The position numbers were made by a program, and so were the translations under genes. The notes under the pieces were generated by a model that did not search any database, was not told where the DNA came from, and worked only from the letters and a program-made list of their open reading frames with translations. From Bacteroides caecigallinarum (GTDB taxonomy: Bacteria > Bacteroidota > Bacteroidia > Bacteroidales > Bacteroidaceae), in NCBI RefSeq assembly GCF_016901995.1, contig NZ_JACJLE010000016.1, forward strand, positions 1-64,000: a stretch of 64,000 nt of DNA. The letters run 5' to 3'. Each line of letters starts with the position of its first letter. Position 1 is the stretch's first letter. This document shows positions 50,744-59,341 of this stretch, in pieces.

Positions 50744-50782
50744 ATAGCCCGTGCCATATTGAAAAAAGCCAATATGCTGTAA
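50744..50782 (+). pseudogene. Last codons of the small antitoxin-like gene
   Basis: Identical by eye to 49445-49483 (IARAILKKANML and stop). The upstream part, present in unit 1 between about 49170 and 49443, is deleted here. Confidence 0.8.
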
Positions 50783-50877
50783 GTATGGGATTCCTGTTAG
50801 TTGCCGGTGAAGTGGAAGAATAAGAAAGGGCAATCATTAGACTAAAAAGACAAGAAATAAACAAAAGAATCAAAATA

Positions 50878-51144
50878 TTACACTGTCTTTCTCAGGAACA
50901 CCCCGACAACGTACAATGCTCCCAGTTGTTCCATTTTTCGTTTCAGCTGCCTGAAACTTTCTCCGGTAGTGAGTACATCATCCAGCAGGACAACATTCTT
51001 GCCTTTAATATACCGCCGGGTGAATTGCAGGTTTCGCAGTATATCCTTATCCTTTCCCTTTCCTTTCAGTTGTTCGCGGTCTTCTTCTATCCATATAGCC
51101 TTAAAGCCGTCTGCAATGCCCAGCCATTTGTCTTCCGGCTTCCG
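50878..51144 (-). pseudogene. Phosphoribosyltransferase 3' fragment, copy 2
   Basis: The same fragment as 49579-49845, with only a few base differences by eye; it again encodes the DDVLTTGES loop and lacks a start. The two copies are far more alike than the neighbouring toxin genes. Confidence 0.7.
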
Positions 51145-51181
51145 TCAGGCACATGCCGATTGTGAGAAAGGTTGTGTTGGA

Positions 51182-51254
51182 GGTTATTGAAAAGCGAGAT
51201 AAGAGAATAAAAAACAGGAGCCTTCGGCAGATTTATTTTGCCGGGGGCTTCGTG
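51182..51254 (+). repeat. Dispersed hairpin repeat, copy R2
   Basis: GTTATTGAAAAGCGAGATAA through GGGGGCTTCGTG, with a longer loop (CAGATTTATTTTG) than R1. Confidence 0.8.
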
Positions 51255-51362
51255 TGTTTGCACATATAGCGTTAGGAAATAGAAAAAAGCAATTAACTCA
51301 AAAAATACTGAAGCTAAGAATTTGATTGGAAAAGAAATAATTGTATCTTCACGTACACGCAT

Positions 51363-51419
51363 AAAAAAACCCGGATTCATCACCAGTAACTGAAAGCTGG
51401 GAGAGGAACGCCCGGGACT
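51363..51419 (-). ncRNA. Predicted small RNA of about 57 nt
   Basis: A minus-strand unit with a consensus promoter (51426-51456) and its own terminator. CCCGG (51412-51416) pairs with CCGGG (51370-51374), followed by seven T. An inner hairpin CCAG/CTGG lies between. No reading frame of note fits inside. It runs divergently from the Abi pseudogene, whose start codon lies within the promoter region. Confidence 0.55.
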
Positions 51420-51425
51420 GCGATA

Positions 51426-51456
51426 CAAAAGTACAAAAGATATGGAACATAACAAA
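51426..51456 (-). promoter_or_regulatory. Promoter for the predicted small RNA
   Basis: Minus-strand TTTG (51453-51456), 19 bases, TACTTTTG (51426-51433): a full consensus match. Confidence 0.65.
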
Positions 51457-52088
51457 GCATTCTTTGAAAAAGTTTTCTCTACTAAGAGGATGGAAAGATA
51501 TTTCAGGCTTTATCCTGAGGACGAGAAGCGTGCTATCTTGCATTATAAGTGTAATCTGGAACTGGCCGAAGCGTTTTACACGAGTTTGTCAGTATTAGAG
51601 GTGCTCTAAGCCGTGAATTAGAGACAATGACAGGGAGAGATGACTGGTATGCTGTCTTCGCAAACACTCCAGGATTGTCGAGATTGAACCATTATATTAC
51701 TCAAGCTAATAAACAGATAGCAGGCAGACATGAATCGATTACTCCCTCGAAGGTAATTGCCGAACTGACGCTTGGATTCTGGGTTTCTCTGCTGAATAGC
51801 GAGTATGAACGTTTGCTGTGGAAAGATTTGAGAAGGGCGTTTCCTTTCATGCCCAAGAAAGACCGGCAGCGAAAGAATGTATCTGCTCCACTGAATACAT
51901 TCCGGACATTCCGTAACAGGGTTTTCCATAATGAATCCATCTGCTGGAATCTGAATCGGGTGGAGGATATTCACCGTGAAATGATAGTAGTAATGGGATG
52001 GATGAACAGGGATGTACCAGGATGGCTGCAGCTTATTGACAGATTTGATACGGTATGCGCTAATATCAGAAAAAACATGGGATGGTAA
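51442..52088 (+). pseudogene. Abi-family (abortive infection-like) gene, frameshifted
   Basis: The first frame begins MEHNKAFFEKVFSTKRMERYF and ends at a stop near 51609. A second frame continues with LSRELETMTGRDDWYAVF and reaches 52088, ending IRKNMGW. The joined protein has the layout of Abi-like proteins, including the RNRVFHNE motif near the C-terminus. The break is at LEV/LSRELE. Relatives read LEVALRNALSRE-like at this place, so a deletion of about 13 bases is the simplest cause. It is probably inactive as a defence gene unless translation slips. Confidence 0.75.
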
Positions 52089-52124
52089 TTTTTCAGGATG
52101 GACTTATGGAAGTTGGATCGGCGG

Positions 52125-52197
52125 ATATTAAAAAGTGAGATAAGAGAATAAAAAAACAGGAGCCTTCGGCAGATTTACTTTGCCGGGGGCTTCGTGC
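52125..52197 (+). repeat. Dispersed hairpin repeat, copy R3
   Basis: A/T-rich left part AAAAAGTGAGATAAGAGAAT, then CCTTCGGCAGATTTACTTTG and GCCGGGGGCTTCGTGC. It directly follows the Abi pseudogene. Confidence 0.8.
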
Positions 52198-52249
52198 TTT
52201 TTGGGGGGAAATGGTTAGGCTTGTAAATATATAACTTATGCTAAAATCG

Positions 52250-52310
52250 GACAATTTGCCGCTGAGAGAGGTTGTATCGGCAGTTATTGAAAAGTGAGAT
52301 AAGATAAGCG
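52250..52310 (+). repeat. Dispersed repeat, partial copy R4
   Basis: Contains GTTGTATCGGCAGTTATTGA and AAAGTGAGATAAGA like the other copies, but lacks the hairpin half. It lies upstream of the cbiA promoter. Confidence 0.65.
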
Positions 52311-52350
52311 TATTATTAAGAATGGTTTTATTGGCGTCCTGACAATTTAG

Positions 52351-52381
52351 TTGGTTATCTGTTGTTTTATTCGTACTTTTG
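52351..52381 (+). promoter_or_regulatory. Promoter of the cobalamin operon
   Basis: TTG (52351-52353), 20 bases, TACTTTTG (52374-52381): a full consensus match. I see no cobalamin riboswitch between it and the first ATG at 52412. Confidence 0.75.
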
Positions 52382-52411
52382 TGTCCGTTTTATAAAAGGA
52401 TAGGAGACTAT

Positions 52412-52939
52412 ATGTTGTCAGTTAAACCTCAGTTTTTGATTGGTGCTGCTGCGTCAGGAAGCGGAAAAACTACGTTTACGATGGGACTGTTGCGCGTTCT
52501 CAAAAGAAAGGGAATGTGTGTACAACCGTTTAAATGCGGTCCCGATTACATTGACGGAAAATTTCATACAATAGCCGCCGGTAGGGAAACTGTAAATCTG
52601 GATACTTGGATGGCTTCTGAATGTCACGTGGGTGAGGTTTATTATCATTACGCTAAAGACGCGTCGGTGTGTGTGGTTGAAGGTGTGATGGGCCTGTTCG
52701 ACGGTTATGACCGGCCGAAAATAGCTTTGGCGAAGGATGCCGCTTTCAATTTTATCTATAAGGAAAATATTGATGTTCTTTCAAAAAAAGCAGATATAGT
52801 GACTTTCAGTCCGCTGGCAGGTGATGAATTGCCTCAGGCTGATTATGTATATTTGCCGGGCGGATATCCGGAATTTTTTGTCGGAGAACTTAGCGATATG
52901 GTTGAAATTTTCTTACAAAAGAAAGAAAAAAGATTCTGA
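52412..52939 (+). pseudogene. cbiA: Internally deleted cobyrinate a,c-diamide synthase
   Basis: A 175-codon frame. Residues about 1-105 are the normal CbiA/CobB ATPase start: P-loop GAAASGSGKTT, KCGPDYIDGKF and EGVMGLFDGYD. It then jumps straight to PKIALAKDAAFNFIYKENID and FSPLAGDELPQADYVYLPGG, the opening of the glutaminase domain. Around 130 residues between are missing. The frame ends at LQKKEKRF, so the catalytic Cys and His of the glutaminase are also lost. Full-length relatives have about 430 residues. The frame stays open, but amidation of cobyrinate is not expected. The intact cobQ follows 26 bases later. Confidence 0.85.
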
Positions 52940-52965
52940 TCAATAATAATCAAATTTAGAAATCA

Positions 52966-54465
52966 ATGACTATACATATCAAACGATTACACCCTTTGAT
53001 GCTGGCCGGTACAGGCAGTGATGTTGGTAAGAGTGTTCTGGCAACGGCATTGTGCAGGATTTTCCTGCAGGACGGTTATCGTCCGGCTCCTTTCAAGGCA
53101 CAGAATATGGCTCTCAATTCGTATGCCACTCCTGAAGGTCTGGAGATAGGCAGGGCGCAGGCTGTACAGGCGGAGGCTGCAGGTGTGCCGTGTCATACGG
53201 ATATGAATCCTCTGCTGCTGAAACCGAGCTCGGATCATACATCGCAAGTGGTATTGAACGGAAAGCCTATAGGTAACCGCAGTGCGTACGAATATTTCCG
53301 CAAAGAGGGAAGGGACGAGTTGCGCCGTGAGGTATGTGCCGCTTTCGACAGACTGGCGGCGCGTTATAATCCTATAGTGATGGAAGGTGCGGGAAGTATC
53401 TCCGAAATTAATCTTAGGGATACGGATCTTGTCAATATGCCGATGGCAAGGTATGCCGGTGCGGATGTAATTCTGGTGGCTGATATCGACCGTGGCGGTG
53501 TGTTTGCCAGTGCTTACGGCTCTATTGCATTGCAGTTGCCGGAAGACCGTAAGCGCATAAAGGGAATAATAGTAAACAAGTTCCGTGGCGATTTGCGCCT
53601 GTTTGAATCAGGCGTGAAAATGATGGAGGAGACTTGCGGTGTGCCGGTGCTTGGCGTGATTCCTTATTATAAGGATATCTATATAGAAGAGGAGGACTCT
53701 CTGGAATTGCAGCAGAAACAGCGTGCGGCAGTAAGCGGAAAGGTTAACATTGCGGTCGTCCTGTTGCGTCATTTGTCAAACTTTACTGATTTCAACCGTC
53801 TGGAGCGGGACGAGCGTGTAAATCTGTATTATACAAATAATACCGAGGAGATAAGCAAGGCTGACATAGTGATATTGCCCGGAACAAAAAGTACTCTGGA
53901 TGATTTGCTGGAACTGCGCCGGAACGGAGTGGCTGAGGCTGTAGTCAGGGCGGCACGAAACGGAGCAACCGTTTTCGGTATCTGTGGAGGTTATCAGATG
54001 ATGGGACTGTCTGTAGAAGATCCGGACGGTGTGGAAGGAGGAATAAGCCGTTTGCCGGGACTTGGACTGTTGCCTGTTTCTACTGTCATGCAGTCGGAAA
54101 AGGTTACACGCCAGACTGAATTCAGATTTCTGGCCCCGGACGGAGATATCTGCAAAGGATATGAGATTCATATGGGACAAAGCAGTATATCGGCTGACAG
54201 CGATGCAGTTCCTTTGAATTATCTGCAGGATGGAACAGCCGAAGGATGGAGAGTGGGAGAGAAATGTTTTGGTACATATATGCATGGAATATTGGATAAT
54301 GAAGCTGTTGTCAATTATCTGTTGGCGCCTTATACAGACATTGAAAAAGGGAATATATCCGATTATCTATCATTTAAGGAAGAACAGTATGACAGGCTGG
54401 CTGCTCATGTTCGTTCGCACATAAATATGCCATTGTTGTATAAAATACTTTCAGATAATGATTAA
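52966..54465 (+). CDS. cobQ: Cobyric acid synthase
   Basis: A 499-residue glutamine-dependent amidotransferase (CobQ/CbiP). The N-terminal ATPase has GTGSDVGKSVLATALCRIF and QNMALNS. The C-terminal class I glutaminase has the nucleophile region FGICGGYQMMG and His in GTYMHGILDN. It amidates side chains b, d, e and g of adenosylcobyrinate a,c-diamide. Length and motifs look complete. It overlaps cobD by 8 bases. Confidence 0.95.
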   Translation: MTIHIKRLHPLMLAGTGSDVGKSVLATALCRIFLQDGYRPAPFKAQNMALNSYATPEGLEIGRAQAVQAEAAGVPCHTDMNPLLLKPSSDHTSQVVLNGKPIGNRSAYEYFRKEGRDELRREVCAAFDRLAARYNPIVMEGAGSISEINLRDTDLVNMPMARYAGADVILVADIDRGGVFASAYGSIALQLPEDRKRIKGIIVNKFRGDLRLFESGVKMMEETCGVPVLGVIPYYKDIYIEEEDSLELQQKQRAAVSGKVNIAVVLLRHLSNFTDFNRLERDERVNLYYTNNTEEISKADIVILPGTKSTLDDLLELRRNGVAEAVVRAARNGATVFGICGGYQMMGLSVEDPDGVEGGISRLPGLGLLPVSTVMQSEKVTRQTEFRFLAPDGDICKGYEIHMGQSSISADSDAVPLNYLQDGTAEGWRVGEKCFGTYMHGILDNEAVVNYLLAPYTDIEKGNISDYLSFKEEQYDRLAAHVRSHINMPLLYKILSDND

Positions 54466-55477
54466 AGGACACGGTGATGATATTTTTCAGTACAGGAATG
54501 GAATCCGTATGAATTTCAGCTCGAATGTTTATGGAAATGTTTCTCATGACGGGCTTAATGCCTATTTGTGCAGTGTGATATCATGCATACGTTCTTATCC
54601 TGAACCGGAGCCATATTCCCTGGAAAGATTGTGGGCGGAGCAACTGGATATTGTGGATGCTTCGATTTGTGTCACAAACGGAGCTACCGAGGCTATTTAT
54701 CTTATAGCACAGGCTTTCAGGGAAAACCGTTCGGTAATTCTGATGCCTACATTCAGCGAATATGCCGATGCTTGCAGGTTGCATTCGCATGAAATCATAA
54801 AGGCTTATTCTTTTGAGCGGATGGATATTTCCGGTTGCGATATCTGCTGGATATGTAATCCTAACAATCCTACGGGGAAAGCTGTGGATGTGGATGAGCT
54901 CCGTAAGATGATAGTCAATAATCCGGGATGTCTGTTTGTAATAGACCAGTCGTACGAGGCGTTTACCGCGGTCTCGTTATTGTCGGCCAAGGAAACAGTT
55001 ATGTTGCCTAATGTGCTGTTGCTCCATTCCATGACGAAGCATTTTGCCATTCCGGGGCTCAGATTGGGTGGAGTTACCGGAAATCCGGAACTGATAAACC
55101 GCTTGAAGAAGTGCAAGATGCCGTGGTCTGTCAATGCTCTTGCCATATCGGCAGGCCATTATCTGCTGACTCATCATGATGAGTTTGAAATCGATTTGCC
55201 TGCGTTGCTCTGTGAGAAAGACCGTGTGGCTTCTGCTTTGGAGATTACTGGAGAGATGGATGTCATGAAATCGGATACTCACTATATGCTTGTGCGCCTG
55301 AAAAAAGGTAAGGCTTCGGAACTGAAAACTTTTCTGGCAGAGGAAAAAGGAATATTGATTCGTGACGCTTCGAATTTTGATGGACTTGACGAACGTTTCT
55401 TCAGGATTGCCGTACAGATGCCTGAAGAAAATGATGAACTGATTAATTGTATTAAAGAATGGATTTGCATACGTTGA
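54458..55477 (+). CDS. cobD: L-threonine-O-3-phosphate decarboxylase
   Basis: A 339-residue PLP enzyme of fold type I. PLP lysine is in LLHSMTKHFAIPGLRLG (about residue 195), and CNPNNPTGKA is also conserved. It is related to histidinol-phosphate aminotransferase, but the neighbours cobQ and cbiB identify it as the CobD-type decarboxylase. This enzyme makes (R)-1-amino-2-propanol phosphate, the linker of the nucleotide loop. It overlaps both neighbours. Confidence 0.9.
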   Translation: MIKGHGDDIFQYRNGIRMNFSSNVYGNVSHDGLNAYLCSVISCIRSYPEPEPYSLERLWAEQLDIVDASICVTNGATEAIYLIAQAFRENRSVILMPTFSEYADACRLHSHEIIKAYSFERMDISGCDICWICNPNNPTGKAVDVDELRKMIVNNPGCLFVIDQSYEAFTAVSLLSAKETVMLPNVLLLHSMTKHFAIPGLRLGGVTGNPELINRLKKCKMPWSVNALAISAGHYLLTHHDEFEIDLPALLCEKDRVASALEITGEMDVMKSDTHYMLVRLKKGKASELKTFLAEEKGILIRDASNFDGLDERFFRIAVQMPEENDELINCIKEWICIR

Positions 55478-56412
55478 ATGTATTGTTACCGTTGCTGGCG
55501 GGAGTAGTGTTGGACAAGTTGTTGGGCGACCCTCTTTGGTTGCCTCATCCTGTGGTAGGTTTCGGAAATATGATTCGCTTTTTCGAACATAGATTGAATA
55601 GTGGACGTTTCCGTCGCATAAAGGGAGCGTTCACGGCCTTGCTGCTTATAGCGGTTGTTTTTATAGCCTCCTATTTCCTCTTGAAATATGTTTCTTCATG
55701 TAGTAACTGGGCTGGTGTGCTTCTTTCGTCAGTTGCAGTGTTCTATTGTCTGGCAGGAAAGACATTGATAGACGAGGTCAGGATGGTATTCGATGCCATG
55801 GAAGTGTCGCTTGAAAAAGGCAGGAAGCAGGTTGCACGTATTGTAGGCAGGGATACAAATGAGCTTGACGGTCAGGAAGTACGTGCCGCTGCACTGGAAA
55901 CCTTGGCTGAAAATCTGAGTGATGGGGTGATTGCTCCGTTATTCTGGTTTATGCTGCTGGGTGTACCTGGTATGCTGACGTACAAGATGATAAATACCCT
56001 TGATTCGATGATAGGGTACAAGAATGAACGCTATAGACTGTTTGGATATTGTGCGGCAAAGATTGATGATATCGCCAATTTTATACCGGCACGTATCACC
56101 GCTTTTCTGATGGTAATGGCTTCCGGACGTCCGTCGCTGTTGAGATTTGTGCTTCGTTACGGGCATGAACACGCAAGTCCTAATTCCGGTTATCCGGAAG
56201 CTGCGCTTGCCGGTATCTTGAATTGCCGTTTCGGAGGTCCTCACAATTATTTCGGGGAACTGGTGTATAAACCATTTATAGGCAGTAACAACCGTCTGTT
56301 TGTACGCAAGGATGCTGATGTGGCTATCCGTATAAACAGGATTTCGGAAGTTTTTATGATTATCATTGTTGCCGCCGTGATTTATATCTCGTCAGGGGTT
56401 CTTCCTGTATAG
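55459..56412 (+). CDS. cbiB: Adenosylcobinamide-phosphate synthase
   Basis: A 317-residue membrane protein of the CbiB/CobD(Pseudomonas) family. It opens LAGVVLDKLLGDPLWLPHPVVG, and other conserved blocks are AETLAENLSDGVIAPLFW and HEHASPNSGYPEAALAG. It joins the aminopropanol(-phosphate) linker to cobyrate. It overlaps cobD by 19 bases and ends 11 bases before the convergent cobC stop, with no terminator between. Confidence 0.95.
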   Translation: MDLHTLNVLLPLLAGVVLDKLLGDPLWLPHPVVGFGNMIRFFEHRLNSGRFRRIKGAFTALLLIAVVFIASYFLLKYVSSCSNWAGVLLSSVAVFYCLAGKTLIDEVRMVFDAMEVSLEKGRKQVARIVGRDTNELDGQEVRAAALETLAENLSDGVIAPLFWFMLLGVPGMLTYKMINTLDSMIGYKNERYRLFGYCAAKIDDIANFIPARITAFLMVMASGRPSLLRFVLRYGHEHASPNSGYPEAALAGILNCRFGGPHNYFGELVYKPFIGSNNRLFVRKDADVAIRINRISEVFMIIIVAAVIYISSGVLPV

Positions 56413-56423
56413 TAGTCTTGGTA

Positions 56424-56969
56424 TCAGAACTCCGTTTCTACGATTTCACCATAAGAGGGCTGTTTGCTGAATCCGTTCTCGAATGTTGCCATACCGGCAT
56501 AAATCATAGCGCATACTATGCTTCCGCCGTGGGAGAAAACTACGATTTCGTTTTCATCCTTTTTAAGAATGTTGTCAATAAAGGCTGATATTCTGGAATA
56601 TTGCATTTCCAGAGATTCGCCGTTAGGGGCTGGTAGATGGAAGTAGTCGTCGAACCACCGGGACAGATATGGATCATCTATTTCGTCATAACGCTTCATC
56701 TCCCAGTCGCCGAAATTCATCTCCATAAGCCGCGGGTCATGGACAGCCTCCTTGAAGCCGCAGAACCCGGCAAGCCGTGTGCAGCGTGAGAGTGGACTGG
56801 TGTATGCTTTCTGGAAAGAGTATTTCTTCAGCTGTGCGGCGCACTTTGATGCCTCTTCTTCAAATGACGCTTTTAACGGTACATCGGTCTGGCCGTAACA
56901 TGTTCCCGGGATTACATCCGGGGTGGTATGTCTCACCCATACTATTTTCTTCTTTTTTCCTGTACTCAT
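56424..56969 (-). CDS. cobC: Alpha-ribazole phosphatase, histidine phosphatase family
   Basis: A 181-residue phosphoglycerate-mutase-like phosphatase. The catalytic His is in WVRHTTPDV; most relatives have RHG, here RHT, a variant seen in the CobC group. A second His is in VVFSHGGSI. It removes phosphate from alpha-ribazole phosphate or cobalamin phosphate. It starts the minus-strand half of the cluster's 3' end and lies 13 bases after cobS. Confidence 0.88.
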   Translation of the reverse strand: MSTGKKKKIVWVRHTTPDVIPGTCYGQTDVPLKASFEEEASKCAAQLKKYSFQKAYTSPLSRCTRLAGFCGFKEAVHDPRLMEMNFGDWEMKRYDEIDDPYLSRWFDDYFHLPAPNGESLEMQYSRISAFIDNILKKDENEIVVFSHGGSIVCAMIYAGMATFENGFSKQPSYGEIVETEF

Positions 56970-56982
56970 CGTATTTAGGTTT

Positions 56983-57732
56983 TTATCGGATCAATCCTGA
57001 AACTGTTGCAATGGAGAACCACATTGACAGTTCACATATCAGAAATGACGCTCCGCAACAGTCGCCTGTATATCCTCCCAATCGTTTTCGCAACAGGTGT
57101 TGTATATAGATAAATACCAGTATCGGAACCGGCAGTGTTATGAAGAAACTGTGAGGCATGAATACAAGCGGAAGCAGTCCTCCGATGGCTGATGCTGTTT
57201 CTTCCTTATAGTTTTGTCTTGAGTATATAACCTTTGCTTTGCTTTCTTCTTCTTTACGGGCGTAGGGCAGTAGCCATAATATGTGACTGCACACGAATTT
57301 ACAGAAAGAATCGCAGCATAGCAGTATAAACGGAGTGTATGACGGATTTATAGAACTCAGAAGCTGATACCCCAGAAGATAGTATATGATTAATCCCAAG
57401 ACACCGTATGTACCGATATGGGAGTCTTTCATAATCCTGAGAGTGCTCTCCCTGTCTCTTCCGCCTCCAAAGCCGTCGAAGAAGTCGGCAAGTCCGTCTT
57501 CATGCAATGCTCCCGTTATGAGAAGACGGACTGTAAGCGCCGCTATTACCGCTATTGAGACCGGAAGTATCTGGCTTACACCCCAGAAACATATCGCCAT
57601 GATACCGCCCGTAAGCCATCCGCTGAAACTCCAATAGCTGACTACATGTTTGAAACATTCGTCCGGTACGCTTTTGATTTTCCAGAACGGCAGACGGGTG
57701 AAGAATATAAAAGCTGCAAGAATCTGATTCAT
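56983..57732 (-). CDS. cobS: Adenosylcobinamide-GDP ribazoletransferase
   Basis: A 249-residue inner-membrane protein with several hydrophobic helices and the CobS signature GALHEDGLADFFDGFGGG (about residues 94-111). It joins alpha-ribazole to adenosylcobinamide-GDP to give adenosylcobalamin. It is encoded between cobT and cobC. Confidence 0.95.
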   Translation of the reverse strand: MNQILAAFIFFTRLPFWKIKSVPDECFKHVVSYWSFSGWLTGGIMAICFWGVSQILPVSIAVIAALTVRLLITGALHEDGLADFFDGFGGGRDRESTLRIMKDSHIGTYGVLGLIIYYLLGYQLLSSINPSYTPFILLCCDSFCKFVCSHILWLLPYARKEEESKAKVIYSRQNYKEETASAIGGLLPLVFMPHSFFITLPVPILVFIYIQHLLRKRLGGYTGDCCGASFLICELSMWFSIATVSGLIR

Positions 57733-57760
57733 TCCGATAGTCTTTTTTAGTCTTTAGAGT

Positions 57761-58801
57761 TTAAAAGTATTTTGTTATAGATGCGTTTTTGAATGAGTCC
57801 ATTTCATTCAGCATTCTGACAGCAGAATCTACTATAGGATAGGCACAAACAGATCCGCTTCCTTCGCCCAGACGAAGATTGAGATGAAGCAGCGGCGATG
57901 CTTTGAGATGTTCCAGCAGAATACGGTGACCGGCTTCGTCACCCTGATGACCGAAAATGGCGTATTGCAAAACTTCAGGATAAAGTTGTGATGCTGCCAG
58001 TATGCAGTTGCTCATAATGAATCCGTCAACAAGAATAATCATCCTGAGTTCGGCAGCTTTAAGCATTCCTCCTACAGCCATTACCATTTCGTATCCTCCA
58101 AACCGGCAAATTATTTCTTCGGCAGTGTGCTCTCCCTTGAAATTGTCCTGTGCCTGTTTCAAGACCTGATATTTGTGCTCTATACCTTTAGCTTGTAGTC
58201 CTGCTCCGGCACCGATACATTGCTTCAATGGTATATTAGCGAAAGATGACATCCAAAGTGATGAGGCTGATGTGTTTGCTATACCCATTTCGCCGAAGCT
58301 TACTATGTTGCATCCTTTGTTATAGGCCATTTCCACGCATTCAGCTCCTCTCTCGATGCACAGTTCCATTTCTTCTTTGGTCATTGCCGCCTCACGAAGA
58401 TAATTGCGGGTACTCTTTCTTACCTTCATGTTGATTATTCCACGGTCATAAGGCAGGTCATAATCTACTCCGGCGTCTACCAGCATCAGTTCAAATCCAT
58501 GCTGTCGGCACAGAAAGTTTATTCCAGCACCACCATCCAGGAAATTATATAGTTGCTGCCATGTTATTTCTTTTGGAGAGACGCTAACTCCTTCTTCCAC
58601 TATACCGTGGTCGCTGGCAAACAGAATGTTGTATGGATTGCTTAAACGTGGAGAAAGTGTATGCTGGATCATGCAAATCTGTTTGGCAAGCTCTTCTAGT
58701 CGGCCCAAAGAACCTTTTGGTTTTGTAAGATTGTCTATTTTGTCGATTACTTCCAGTTCAAACTGCGGATCGTGTATTGGTTTGATATTAAACTCTTTCA
58801 T
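57761..58801 (-). CDS. cobT: Nicotinate-nucleotide:DMB phosphoribosyltransferase
   Basis: A 346-residue CobT. I use ATG 58801 ([12 protein letters not shown]), because the upstream start at 58843 would overlap cobU. Conserved blocks are [38 protein letters not shown] and the C-terminal [13 protein letters not shown], which carries the catalytic Glu. It activates the lower-ligand base as alpha-ribazole phosphate. Confidence 0.95.
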   Translation of the reverse strand: MKEFNIKPIHDPQFELEVIDKIDNLTKPKGSLGRLEELAKQICMIQHTLSPRLSNPYNILFASDHGIVEEGVSVSPKEITWQQLYNFLDGGAGINFLCRQHGFELMLVDAGVDYDLPYDRGIINMKVRKSTRNYLREAAMTKEEMELCIERGAECVEMAYNKGCNIVSFGEMGIANTSASSLWMSSFANIPLKQCIGAGAGLQAKGIEHKYQVLKQAQDNFKGEHTAEEIICRFGGYEMVMAVGGMLKAAELRMIILVDGFIMSNCILAASQLYPEVLQYAIFGHQGDEAGHRILLEHLKASPLLHLNLRLGEGSGSVCAYPIVDSAVRMLNEMDSFKNASITKYF

Positions 58802-58815
58802 TTTCTGATTATTTT

Positions 58816-59322
58816 TTATTTTATCTTCATTGGAATACCACAAACCATGAAAATCACTTCATCGGCTTTCGAAGCTACATACTGGTTTGCAAATCCTTGG
58901 ACATCTGTGAATTTGCGCTGTATCTCATTCTCTGATACTCCTCCAAGACCTATCTCGTTTGTCACGAAAATGAATGTCGCGTCCTGAACGGTAAATTTGT
59001 CGAACTCTGCTTTTATTGAGTCCAGTGTTTTCTGGACATCATGATGCTTGAAGAAGAAATTAGTGCACCAAAGTGTGATACAGTCTATCACGATAACCCT
59101 TCCTTCCAGATTGTGCTTGCTTAATTCCATTTCTTCCTCTATATTAGTCCACTCCGGACCGCGGTTTTGCTGATGGCGCAATACGCGCTGGCGGAACTCC
59201 TCGTCCCATATCTTTGCTGTGGCAAGATAGACAGGCCTGTCCGTTAGCTGATGTGCAAGCTTTTCAGCGTATGTACTCTTGCCGGAGCGTTGTCCTCCGG
59301 TTATTAGAATAATTTTTTTCAT
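58816..59322 (-). CDS. cobU: Adenosylcobinamide kinase/guanylyltransferase
   Basis: A 168-residue CobU with P-loop [13 protein letters not shown] and the guanylylation-site region [12 protein letters not shown], where His carries [13 protein letters not shown] is the third conserved block. It phosphorylates cobinamide and attaches GMP, the entry point for salvage of cobinamide from outside. It heads the cobU-cobT-cobS-cobC group. Confidence 0.95.
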   Translation of the reverse strand: MKKIILITGGQRSGKSTYAEKLAHQLTDRPVYLATAKIWDEEFRQRVLRHQQNRGPEWTNIEEEMELSKHNLEGRVIVIDCITLWCTNFFFKHHDVQKTLDSIKAEFDKFTVQDATFIFVTNEIGLGGVSENEIQRKFTDVQGFANQYVASKADEVIFMVCGIPMKIK

Positions 59323-59341
59323 AGCTTTCTGTAAATAATAC

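Noticed and set aside
51275-51543. Minus-strand peptides over the predicted small RNA (frames at 51349-51543 and 51087-51455)
   Set aside because: They cross the terminator and repeat R2, have no family features, and start upstream of or inside the promoter/terminator unit.
49883-52310. Repeats R1-R4 as a CRISPR array
   Set aside because: Copies are about 0.1-1.3 kb apart with genes between them, vary in length, and no cas gene is present.
52200-52411. Possible cobalamin riboswitch before the B12 cluster
   Set aside because: I looked for a B12-box-like conserved core and long structured leader. The promoter is only about 30 bases before the ATG, leaving no room.
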